From NCBI GenBank assembly GCA_964030475.1, contig CAXIPT010000006.1, positions 1,004,354 to 1,068,353 of the forward strand: a DNA stretch of 64,000 nucleotides, given 5' to 3'. A model generated the notes under the pieces. It ran no database searches and was not told the origin of the DNA. It saw only the letters and a list, made by a program, of their open reading frames with translations. A program made the translations under genes and the position numbers. Below, piece after piece: positions 37,633-51,200 of the stretch. The stretch is from Tethya wilhelma (taxonomy: Eukaryota; Porifera; Demospongiae; Tethyida; Tethyidae). The stretch's first letter is position 1. Each line of letters starts with the position of its first letter.

Positions 37633-38496
37633 TTGAATGTACAAACAAAAATAAAACTAACAACCACTACCACAACTCGTACGCATCCCATACCATGTAT
37701 GAGTCGCACATGATCAAATTATAAACTCAAATATACTTTTCTATATAACCTAAACTTCTTTTTAACATTTACTGATGCATGAGCAATGTATGTAGAGCAA
37801 AAAAATATATAGACTGGAGTAGGAAAATCTATACTGGTCAGAGCCAGTTGTAACTAAAATAAACACGCTTATAATCACATCATGCAGTACGCATGCCACC
37901 CACTAGGCATGACATTAATTGTATCATTCCAGTCTCACCTGTTGAAGTGATGAAGTTCCTTGCACTCTTCTAGTCTGTGACGTCGTTTGGAGGAGAGCTC
38001 TTGGAGCTCTTGGAAACGAGACTCAATCAATGTCTGTATAATTTCATAAATGATAAAGAAAATTTAAAACAAAATAGAGACTTCTGAAACAACAAGTTCA
38101 ATTGCTTATAATGAAGGCAAATAATATAATTTCACCATACACTGTACATATGATTCAATAATTATGGTATGAAGCAAGCACATGAATATAGATCTAAGTA
38201 TAGCCTAATTTTTATAGATACCGTAGATCGGGAAATTTTCGTCGGTAAAACATACAAAATAATTTTTCGGCAAGTTTAATTTTCGTCGGTAATGGTCGTC
38301 GACGAAAATTTCCCAATCTACGGTAGATTCTTTAGAGATAGTGGTAGTGATCTTCCTCGAACCTGTTTCTCGATGATTCTCTCACTGTCAAAGTGCTGAG
38401 CCGAGAGGAGCTGTTGACTCTCAGACACCAGGTCATCAATCTTACTAGAGTAGCCATCAATGTCCACCTCAACTGCTTCGTGTTTCTTGATCAGGG

Positions 38497-38554
<58 letters not shown>

Positions 38555-39148
38555 TGAGGGAGAGTAAGTGCATGAGTGAGACAACCTTACCTGTGAAGCA
38601 TCTTCATCCTTCCCAAACTCTCCCTGAGTAACCAGTGGTTTCTTATCACTCATCCAAGACTCGGCTTCAGAGGCCTTAGCATAGTACTGAAAGGAGAACA
38701 AGAAGAAAATCAAAGTGTGGAATCGGCAACACCAGACAATGAAAAGCAGCTAAAAGCTTTGCATACAAAAGACAGATGGTACAAACTCTATATTTATAGG
38801 ACAAACTAATATATTTATGTATACTTATCCAAGAATTCATGGGATTATGAAAACATGAATATTAAAGAATTTTACAGGCCAGGTGCACGATTTATGCGAA
38901 CATGCATGCAATAAACCAGTTCAATAAATGAGAACCACTAACCTGTTGAACTCTGAGCGAGTCGTTCAGTAGTTTCGTCCTCTCCGTGGTGACGGTGTTA
39001 AGCTCCTCCCACATATTCAGAAGCTCCACCTTCTTCTCTCGTATCTCCTCCGAGGCGTAGTGCCTGTTGGAGATGAGCTCCTGACCTGTGACAGAGACAC
39101 CGTCCAAGACTGGCTCATGACTGGCTAGCTCAGCTTCAAGAGTCTAAG

Positions 39149-39231
<83 letters not shown>

Positions 39232-42200
39232 GGAAAAAGAAAAAACAATAATTTCACTGTATGCACATGAATATTGACACTCGAGTTGTATAATGCATAA
39301 GTTGCAACTTTCACTTAATGTTGCCAATTTGCTTAAAGTATATCAATCAATTATAATTATCTCAATTATCTTAATACAGAGCAAATAATTAGCTAATATT
39401 CAATCAAAACAATTAAAAGAAGTACACACCCTAGAGTGCATTGATACCCTAACCATGTTATAAACAATAAACAATACAATTTTGGCTGTGATTAAGAGCT
39501 GCTTGTAATCCTTTAAGAGATAAATTCTTCGCAATATAATAAAAGACTACTTACTCACAAATTCCCAATAGCAAATTTGACAATTAAGAGTTATCCGTGA
39601 AAACTTAATTCCTATAAAAATACAGTATTTGTATACTGAGAAACTAGAACTATACACTTAGAAAAATTAGCCTTTATGCACGAACTCTCTAAAGGGCCCA
39701 AAATATCTTTTTACCCACAAATTCCCAATAGCAAATCAAATTATCCAAAATGACCAGAATCGGTTTATGAAGGGGGAAAAAATTAACAAAAACCTAGCAA
39801 CAGACCCAGTCTAGCTTAATAATACAAGCATAAACACAGGGAGACTACATATACAATCAAAAGGAGCTATTGTAAGTCTAAGCACTGGGATACAGGCATT
39901 TTAGAAAATGCCTACTGACGGGCATTATTGGGTGGTCATGACCATACCTGCTGTACTTTCAACACCCGCGACCGGCATCAAGATGTGATCAAGGGGTTAA
40001 AGCAACAAAAACTAGCCCCCTCAATTGCTCGCTTTCGATTAATGTTCAAAAGTGACTAGCTACACACAGCATGATTTAGTTGGGTCAAAGGTCAAATCGT
40101 GTATGATCAAAGCCTTCCAAAACATGCGATCATGCGTATGAATTACTATGAAATTTATTTTGAGTCAGTATCATACAACACATTGTCAAGCTCCAATACC
40201 AAATTATGTTATAGGTTGTCATGTACCACTTTAGAACACTACCGAACTATGTTGACACATGTAAAAGAAAATGCCTTAAGTATATTCCATATTATACTGC
40301 GTGATATTGTCAAGCATCAATTAGGTTGTCATTAGCACACTACCGAATTATGTTCATGTAGACTTTGCACAATAGTCCTTTCAACGTAAAGCTCAAGGTA
40401 TTTCATTAGCGCTGGTTTGAGAATAAAAACTTTAAAAGGACTGTGCTAAGCTCTACAAGTGTTATTTAGCTTCACTACTGTAGTACAAGTAGTTCTCGAG
40501 CATATGAACTGTACTGCTTGTTTCTGAAATATTTGCAGGACTATTTACTATGAGTGTTGCTGTAAAGAAAGCAGAGGGTTTCTTCTTGGACTGTAGAGAG
40601 AGGGATAAAGTGTATTTTGCCTCTAATATTTTCTGTTGCATGCTATACGTACCTTAGAGACTTTAGAATATTTTCTCTCTAAGATATAACCCAAAATAAC
40701 TACAAAACCGGTGGATATTATTGCACTTGTAACTTTGTTTCTGACTGTCTTGTTTTTTGTTTTTTGTTTTTTTTTGCATTGAAAAGAGCTTTTTTTCTTT
40801 GTATCTCTCATTATTATTTAGAATATATGGCACGCACGCAGAAATACATAGCGCTCACATTTTCTCAATTGACTCCCATACAAAAGTACCCCAAGATGGT
40901 AGATGACTAGTTGTGCCCCAACCGTGATGTCACATGCAAACACTAATGAAATACCTTAATTAGAACTTTTACGTGAAAAGGACTATTGACGTCAATAACT
41001 ACTTGCATAATTATATATAATAGTATCACTTTACTATATAAAGAGAGAGCTGTTCACCCATTGAGCAGACTGAGAGTGGAAGCTGATAGTGTGCTCTTTT
41101 TTTGAGGTTGTGTTCATTGAAAATAAGCAATGGCTACAGAGGTACGTTAGCTTGAAATTTTTCATATAATATTTTTTATTAGATAAGTCTCATTATACCG
41201 TAAAGCAGGAAAGTTTCGCAGGGTTTAACCTCCACAGTTTTTGCGAATCCCACTCCATCCGTGAAAGTCTTTATCCACAAAATTCTGCGTAATGTGTATA
41301 CATATCCATGGGCTCGGACAGCTCATCTGTGAAAGTTAAACGGCAAAAATCTTTGACTTGAGACATTTCCGAAAGTTTGACACTGCAAAACTTTCCCACT
41401 ATACGGTATTTGTGATATTTGGGTCTCTAATACCGTACTTTTGCAAGGATTATATTTGGCAAAATTGGCGAATTTCTCCCAGTTGCCAAAGTTAAATTCG
41501 CAAAAATTTATTGCCCGAATATAAATCTTTGAATACGTGCTAGCGTGATCCCAATAAATGGGTTTAGAACGACGTTTTTTTAACAGTATTTCGTAAAATA
41601 ACTTGAAACTTGCTACATAGGTGCAGGGGTTCTTAGGCTATAAAGCAATAGCATCTCTTTTGAAAGCTTGGCTACCAAGCTTTAAAAAAAAAAAAATTAG
41701 TTGCACGGCGATATTGTAGTGCATTAGCCCCTCCGGTGTTTTTTTTTTAGTATAGCAAGAAGCTTCACTATTAACGCAAGAAGGCTTTCAGCACAGTTAG
41801 TTTGATTTTTGCTTAGCTTCATGACATAAAAAGCACAAGAAAAACAAAAAGAAAGAATATACACGTAGCTGCAATACTAATTTCGGTGTATGATGTAATG
41901 CGCTTTCTATGGTTCATTTGCCAAAATTGAAGTTCACCAATATTGATTGAGCTCCCATTCGCCCAATTTAATTCTCACCAAAGGGATATACAACTAAATG
42001 CATGACATTGGTTTTAGTTATCAAGGACATACGCGCATACATGCAATCAATCTGTATCACAATTATACATGCAGTGGGATTTTGAGACACTTATCACATC
42101 ATATGGAGAAATAAATCAATATAACTACAAGTGGGCTATCTTTGAGCTTGGGGACGACAAAAGCTCGTTCAAGGTGAGTAAAAAAAGCCAAGATGATCCG

Positions 42201-45200
42201 GGATATCAACCATATGCCGATGCCAAGCAAGAGTGGGAAAAATTCATAAACGAGTTTCCAGACGATGATGCCCGTTTTGCTGTTTATATGATCAAAATCA
42301 AGGACCCTGATGGCCGAAGCAGAGCACGTAGTGTCTTTATAGGCTGGTAAGTTTACAACTGCTGTACTCAATTGTTTTATATCATTGCCGAGCACCTTAA
42401 CGTGAGGCATCTAATCGCGACGTATGGCTCAGTTTGCCAGCAAGCGTTTTATATATATATATATATATGTCCTGTCACGCTTTAGGAATGCAATTAGTTC
42501 TAACGTGACGTCACGTCATTTTGGAATGCAATAATACGCGCATACATGCAATCAATCTGTATCACAATTATACATGCAGTGGGATTTTGAGACACTTATC
42601 ACATCATATGGAGAAATAAATCAATATAACTACAAGTGGGCTATCTTTGAGCTTGGGGACGACAAAAGCTCGTTCAAGGTGAGTAAAAAAAGCCAAGATG
42701 ATCCGGGATATCAACCATATGCCGATGCCAAGCAAGAGTGGGAAAAATTCATAAACGAGTTTCCAGACGATGATGCCCGTTTTGCTGTTTATATGATCAA
42801 AATCAAGGACCCTGATGGCCGAAGCAGAGCACGTAGTGTCTTTATAGGCTGGTAAGTTTACAACTGCTGTACTCAATTGTTTTATATCATTGCCGAGCAC
42901 CTTAACGTGAGGCATCTAATCGCGACGTATGGCTCAGTTTGCCAGCAAGCGTTTTATATATATATATATATATGTCCTGTCACGCTTTAGGAATGCAATT
43001 AGTTCTAACGTGACGTCACGTCATTTTGGAATGCAATTTTGTTCTGGTAAAAGATCGTTACCTAGTAGCTCAACAGGGCGCTCGCGCGTCTATGTATATG
43101 TATCATGATGCTCAGTATCTTTGGTTTTAGTGAGCAAGAGTCTGTTTTTGTGCAAGAGTAACAGCTAGAAGGCAAAGAAGGCTCCTATATATAATATACT
43201 AGAGAGAAACAGCTGCTGATAGCAGCTATGTGCATGTATTTCTCATTGACTGGCATAGTCAGCTAGCAGCTTGGTTACTTTGAGTACCTCAGCCTGATCA
43301 AGTGGTCTTCCGCTCTTCTAGCTCAGTGGTATATGACAGGAGGTCTTTTTGTGTCTGCAATCAATCATAGACTAAGTGTTATGAATCACTGACTCAGTGA
43401 TTTGTGCTTAATTTTATAATCATACTGAGATTATGCAGACCAGTGCATCATCATCTATCAATACTGCATAAGTGGTGAATGCAAAGCTAGCGCGAGGCAC
43501 TATTTTGCACGATGTGTACTCCTAGTAATATGTAAGTCTGCATGCATACAGTCTATAAGCTATAGACCGTACAGCTCCAAGTTTTTGTGGCACGTACAGT
43601 ATTTTTGTGAATTTGTGATTTGACCGTATATCACGAAGATTTTCTCCGTGAAGCTTTAGAAATCGTGTATTGGCAATATAATTTCAGAGATTGTAATTTA
43701 TCAAAACAGTAAAACAGCTAGACTTTTCACGAACTTTTTGCGCTACAAAAATTAGGAGCTGTACAGTATAACATGACAAAATTATATAGGGTCATACAAA
43801 ATGAAATAGTCATCTGCTGAAGTTGAACTAGATACTACAAGCTTAGTAAATTCATTCACTTATTTATGCATGATCCCTCATACGTATTTATCCTCGTGTT
43901 GTAAATGTTCAATAAGAGCAACACACTTTTCCTTCTGCTGTATGTTGTACCCACATATACATGTGATTGTTACAGGTTTCCAGACCAACTTTCCTTTATG
44001 AACAGAAATAAAATGGTACATCTCCAATCAGTACAAGAAGCTGTAGTTAAGAGGCTTGATGGGCTCCAGGAAAGATGCGTGGGAAACACTAAAGATGATC
44101 TATATGCATCATTTGCTACCATGGCTCATTAATACTGATCAGGGAATTGCATATAATGGGAGAGAACTGCATAGACTACGAAATAAATTAAATTATAGAA
44201 CTGCTGCATATAGAATATTATAGAACTACTACATAGAATATGAACTAAATTAGGTACATGAATTGCAAACTCAGAAAAAACTACAAGGTTAAACGAAGAG
44301 AACGAGGTAGATTATTTTATTGCTATATAATAATTGTGTATTGTAATGGTTAATACACATTTACATACTGAGTGCCTTAATTACTTAATGTGAGGCATGT
44401 AATCGTGCAGGGACAAAAATTGTGGAAGTAGGCAGCCAATTAAGCATCATAAGTGCAGTCAGTTGAGGCTTCACATGCACTTGTGCTTTAAGTGGTAGGC
44501 CATTCTTATGTGTATGAATAATATTATAAAGGTCGTGAACCCATCAAATAGTTGTAACACAGTACTGTAGGGTGCATGGTTCAATATACTCTCCCTATGC
44601 TATTGTATACTCTTGTCGGCAATCAGCTGCACAATGTATAGGCAAATAAATGAATAAGCTCCCTATTAATAGTGCACAAATACTCTAACCCATACATATG
44701 AGTAAGATACTGTATAGTACAAATATTTGGGTGAATTTTAACATTGGTGGATTGGTGGTTATATGGTAAGAATTGTCAATATTAAACATCCGTGAAACAG
44801 TCATTTTAACGTAGTACATACAGAATATGTGCATTGTTGTATAGCTAGTAGTGATAATATTCATATTTGACGCCCATTTAACTTACACAGAATGTGATGT
44901 CATTCAGTCAAAATGCCCATGCAATACAGTATGTGTGTTGTTGCATACTCTCCCTAATACACTCTTGGTTGTATGAGCTACGACTCTATACTCCACTCAC
45001 TGACGTACCTCATGCTTCTTGAGCAGTATCTGGACACTGGTGAGGTTGTTGCCAAGGTCGGTACTCTTGGCTAGTGGCTCTCTTTCTCTCATCCAGGCTT
45101 TCTCGTCTTCTACATCGTGACTGAACTTGTGGAGACGGAGAGAGTCTTCTAGTTGTTGGTGTCTGCGAGCCATGGGGTCTTCTAGCTGACAGTACCTGTG

Positions 45201-45279
<79 letters not shown>

Positions 45280-48200
45280 NNNNNNNNNNNNNNNNNNNNN
45301 NNNNNNNNNNNNNNNNNNNNNNNNNNNNNNNNNNNNNNNNNNNNNNNNNNNNNNNNNNNNNNNNNNNNNNNNNNNNNNNNNNNNNNNNNNNNNNNNNNNN
45401 NNNNNNNNNNNNNNNNNNNNNNNNNNNNNNNNNNNNNNNNNNNNNNNNNNNNNNNNNNNNNNNNNNNNNNNNNNNNNNNNNNNNNNNNNNNNNNNNNNNN
45501 NNNNNNNNNNNNNNNNNNNNNNNNNNNNNNNNNNNNNNNNNNNNNNNNNNNNNNNNNNNNNNNNNNNNNNNNNNNNNNNNNNNNNNNNNNNNNNNNNNNN
45601 NNNNNNNNNNNNNNNNNNNNNNNNNNNNNNNNNNNNNNNNNNNNNNNNNNNNNNNNNNNNNNNNNNNNNNNNNNNNNNNNNNNNNNNNNNNNNNNNNNNN
45701 NNNNNNNNNNNNNNNNNNNNNNNNNNNNNNNNNNNNNNNNNNNNNNNNNNNNNNNCCCCTCAACCCAAATATAATTATCTTATATTTGGAGGTAATTTAA
45801 AACAGGCTGTTTGAGGCACCAGATTGGAATGAATAATTAGTAGGGGCATTCTAATTAGAGGCTATAAGGTGCTTACTTTTCCACTAGCTCCCTGCCTCTG
45901 TCTTCGATCTGGTCGATCTGGAAGTGGTTGGCTTCACGGAACTTCCTCACCTGTGCCATGACATCATCAATACGATCTTGATGAGCCTGGATGTCATTCT
46001 CCAACAGCTGAGGAGAAGAAAAATGTCGTAACAGTAAACATACGAAACTAAGCAGAGGTGAAATCAACGAGAATATATAGTTAGTGTAGAAGTAATAAAA
46101 AAGTAATAAAACAAGGCAGAGACATCTGGACATACCAATGTCTGAATTTTAACTGGGAAACACGTCAAGGTATATCATGTATAATTTATGATTGATGACT
46201 ATTGGCCTGGAAACAACCATCAAGCTAAAAAGATTTTCTAACTAGCTAGATACTCAAGACCCAAACAAATACAAGGTGAGTTTTCAACTGTGTTCCAAGA
46301 CAGGAATAACATAAATAACCAGCTTGATCTACGTAAGACTCAAAGACAAACTACTAATAAATTTAATGGTCTCAAGAACATTACTTAACTGTAATCTTTG
46401 ACAAAATTAATAATCATACTCTGTACACTCAAAAAAACCCCACAATATTATGTAGTAATGCATAAAAATCAATCAAATTTTACTTTACAATTTTACACAA
46501 ATAAAACTAAATGTCTACTTTCTTTAATATTTGCTTCGAAAGATTTGGGTTTCCCGATTTTTCAACAGCATCAGCTAAAACCTTCCATGATGGGTGGGAC
46601 TCGGTGTTCAACCAGGCTCGAACCATTTCTAGTAAACAATTGACACTTGAGTCAGAATTGTCTGCCTTAATAGTCTTGAGTCTTCCATCATTGAGGCCTA
46701 AGAATACTCCAATTAATTCCCAGTCTGCTGCCATGGGTTGTAAGGCACACATCAGATTGGATGTATTGAGATCTTTTTCTGATTCTAGAGATTCTGAATC
46801 CTTATCATTATGAATAGGATCTTTTGCTTTTGGTAGCTGACCTGAAAGATCTCGTCCGAAATTTGGATTAAGTTTAACTTCCTTCATCTCGTCACACGGA
46901 AAACTTAAATGATGTGGACAATGATTTTTCAAAATTTCATAGTATTCTGATTTAACAATTGATAATATTTCTTGTTGTGACCATGTGCACGTTGTTACAT
47001 CAGTCTTCCTTTTTTTTGGTTGGGAAGGTTGTGAGTAACAATCATCATTACACTCATCAGGGTCTGATTTTCGTGGAGGGTCCAGATTTTTCAAGATATT
47101 TGATATCTTTTCATTTCCAACAGCAACAGCTAATTCCTCAGGTGTAAAGCCTTCTCTTTCTGCATTTTTAGATGCTGAATGGCAATCACTCTTAGCCCCT
47201 GACTTACCCAAAAGGTCAACTAGTAGTAGATTATTAGCAAAGATTGCGAACATTAACGGAGTGACAAAATGGCTTTCTCCATAGAATACGTCAATTTCAG
47301 CACCGTGCATTTTACTAAGTTTAGTCAGTAGTGCCTCGACTATTTCTTTATGTCCCAATACAGTGGCTAATGTCAGAGGAGGAATTTTTCTATAATGACA
47401 AGGAAAACTAGGATCTGCCTTGCTTTCAAGCAATATATTCACAACATCTTTATGTCCATGCTTAATGGCCTGATATAATGGGGTATATTGTGAGTCTGGG
47501 TTTACATTTGCACCGCATCTTATCAAAGTCTTGACTAGCTGACAGTTTCCCCCAGAACAGGCAAAACTTAGTGCTGTAGAGCCATCCCAATTCATGGAAT
47601 TTAAACTAGCTGGACGAGAACGTGTTTTGCTAACCTGTTTCTCTTCAATACTCTCATCACTGCTTGACTCCTTTGAGATCTGAAGTAGCAGTTCTACAAT
47701 TTCAATGTTACCGTTTTTACTTGCAATCATCAGAGCTGTATCTCCTAACTGGTGATATTTGAGATCAACCTCAGCATTGTGTTCCAGCAGAACTTTCACA
47801 ACACCAGCATGCCCATTTTCAGTGGCTAAAATCAAAGCAGAGGGACAATCACTTGTGCACAGGTCAATCTGTGCACCACTTAGCAGCAGTTTCTCGACTA
47901 CTTTGTCGTGGCCATTTGAGCTAGCAAACATTAATGCAGTGTAACCTCTTGAGCTCCTTAGGTCTACTTTAGCACCATTTCTTAAAAGCAAATCCACAGT
48001 TTCAACGTGACCATTTCCACTAGCAAGCATGAGGCACGTCAAGCTCTTATTATCTCTTAAATCAACAGATCTGACACTTTGCAATAGAGTCTCAACTAGT
48101 TGATGCTGGCCAAATTTGCAAGCTATTCTTATTGCCTGTTGTTTAAGATGTTCTACATCAGCATTGGCATATTTGGATAACAGTGATAGGAAGATTTCAA

Positions 48201-51200
48201 TGTGTCCTTTTTGGCTAGCGATCATTAAAGGAGTGCGGCCATCTCTTACTGGTTTTTGAATAGCTTGGTTTTCAATGAGAATTTGAACCACTTCGAGGTG
48301 TCCACATTCACTGGCTACAAACAGAGCTGTCATGTCATAATTGTTTGCCAAGTTTACATTGGCACCAGCATCAATGAGGCGTTGCACGATTTCTTTGGAC
48401 CCGTTTCGAGTTGCAAAAACAAGAGGAAATTGTCAAGTTATGTCTCTGTAGTTGACATCAGCCTTCTTTCCCAGGAGATCTTCGATACGATCTTTGTCCC
48501 CTTTGTTGACAGCTACTAGTAGATCTTCTCCCAATCTGCTATAAGACATTCTTTCTATATGTAGTACTTGATAATTTTAGTGACTTTGAGGCCAAATGAC
48601 TTGAAAAAATGTGACACAGCTGCTTTTAACCTTGGACTCTATCAAGGGTTCACCCCACATTATAGTAACAGCCCGCCAAAACGTGAATACCAAGAATTTT
48701 ATCAGAAAATCACTACAAACTATGTAGATACAGTGGTTTACCAGAACTACACTCTGCAGCCACACAATCCCAGACTCAAGGTCATAGATGATAAATATAG
48801 AGGGTTAAAGTAGGGACATGAATGGAAAACCATCAAGGAACAAACATACAGGTGTTTGTCAGCTAGTCTGTTAAGTAAGCATATTATTATTATTACTTTG
48901 TAAGCCTAAATTTACTATTCCAGCTCACGCTACCAAATTTAACGACAGAGTATAAAGTTTATCACAGAATCACCACACATACCATAGATAATGGTTTACC
49001 AGAACTACACTTGGTACTACAATCCCAGACTCTAAGGTCAGGTATACAGAGGGAAGCAGAGACATGAATGCAAACATTAGGGAATAATCAATAGGCTAAG
49101 CTAGATGATTGTAAGCTTTTTTCCAAGTAAGCATACTATATACTTTACAAGTCTTGCATCAATTTCACCACCACCTTTAGTTGTAAAATTCTAAACCTAC
49201 ATCTTACCCCGTGTTTCTTGATGAGGTTGTTGACAGAGATGAGGTCCCTACCAAGATCCTCCGAGGCCAGCTGTCCATCCATGTCCCCGATCCATGACTC
49301 AATGTCCTCCACGGCATGAAGGAACTGCTGCTGCTCCCAGGCCTCTTGGAGCTTACGGCCTTTGTCCTCCGATCTGTGAGGTGGTAGTAAGTATAAGTGA
49401 GTACATGAGTGTAACAGGATGTAAGCGAGGGAGTATAGGTAAGTTTACATTACAGATAAGACTTTACAACCACTATTTTCCCATTATGTGGAGCATTGTT
49501 TCTTTGTAGATAATCTATTCTTTTGGATAAGGAGTGGCCAGCCTATGCTGCTCACATTAATCCTATAGAAATTATATTATATGGAGGATTCAGAGCACTA
49601 ACTTTTCACAGAGGTGTTGCCAGTTCCCATTGAGAGCTTCTATCCTTGCTTCGATCTCGTGGGAGGCATAGTGGTTCATCTCAATGAGATCCTCTCCAAT
49701 CTGGAAGCAACAAGATCAACATTATCATGAATTATGTCCACAATTTTTTCCTTTTTTCTGATCACAGCTGTAATCGAACTGAAGACCTTATGACTACTAG
49801 TCGGACACTCTAACCACTAGGCCACTGAGGGGTAGTGGCAATTAAATAAAAAGATATAGATCTAAAGACTTCAACAATTTGTGGAAAATATCTCCAAATA
49901 ATGCCCAACCCACATCACCGACATGTTGTTTGAGTATTCATTTTCATAGTCAAATTTTATGAGGGTAGCCAAACAGTATGTAATATTTTATAGCCTAGTT
50001 GTTTTTTTACCTCATGTACAGAGTCCACTCTTCCTTTGTTGCTGGAGAGTTCAGCTTCAAAAGCCTGGTGCTTCTGCAGCTTGCTCTGAAGGTTTGTTGG
50101 ATCCCTATAGCTCTCATCAGAGGCAGTCTGTAGCTTCTCACTGATCCAACCCTCAGCCTAAGAGGGGTGAGTGATGAGAGATAGAAAGAGACTTATTAAT
50201 GTGAGCATCAGCGGCTCATACATGTACTACATGTGCAAGAGTATACATATTAGTAGTGAATTTGAAATGGAAGAGTCATCGTCACGCAAGCTCTTGGCGA
50301 TTTAACTTTTACTCAGAAATGGAAGAAAGAACACTGAAAATGAGGGAGTATGATAATGAAACACCGTGTGCTGCAAGACTGAAGCAACTTAACAGGACAA
50401 AAGAAGTCAAAACAATTGTGCACATATTCCCCCCAAATGAGCAACAAATTAGAAACATTGCAAAAAAATTTACAACATGACACTGTAAAATGGACGAATA
50501 AACCACTTACTACAGAGGAATGGACTGATAATTGTCATGGTACGCCTATCAAAAGAATCTGCATACCACTAGGCCAAGGTATGGTGTGGATGTGTAACCC
50601 CAATATCAGAGGAACATATCTATGCTTGTGTACATTTGGTGTTTTTTTGCTAGTTCAAACAAAACTTGAGTTATTAGCTAAAGCTTACTAAGAAATTGAT
50701 AAGTTTTAGACCTGTGACTGGGTATCAGGCCTACAAAAAAACAACAGTTTTTACATAAGTTAACAAGGACGAAGAAGTATAAAAACAGATCCACACTCCG
50801 GAAATGGGTGGAGTGCAAGTGGACAAAACTGTATTGGCTATACTGAAGCAAGTCAAGTAAAATATCAAAATGGAGGCTGAACTGGTTCCTGCTCTGACCA
50901 CTCTCAGTGGGATGATAGAAGAGGCAGTCAACTACACGAGAAAAAACTTCAACGAATCAACAGATTTTGAATACTTTCTCACCTACTCTCACGATCTTAA
51001 AAATGGGACACAAATGCTAGCGACGCCCATTTTTGGCTACGCTGATTGCTTCAAGAAGGTCGGAGTAGCTGGATTGCTAAAGCGAATTCCAACAAAATGA
51101 CATGTCTACATAATTGAGCAACAAATTAGTAAAATAGCAACAATTTATAACACGAGACTTGAGATTGTGCAACGTCCCCTACACAATAATGCCATTAACT

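Noticed and set aside
42099..42915. Antisense 103-residue frames over the coactosin exon and its copy
   Set aside because: They are shadows of the conserved ADF-H exon on the other strand.
43310..43380. tRNA gene suggested by a TAGCTCAGTGGTA A-box-like motif
   Set aside because: No B box or cloverleaf pairing follows at the right distance.
48433..48435. TGA in the ankyrin-Death gene as a second selenocysteine site
   Set aside because: The context is an ankyrin repeat, not a redox motif, no CxxU/UxxC is present, and I saw no SECIS-like hairpin after the stop at 46507.
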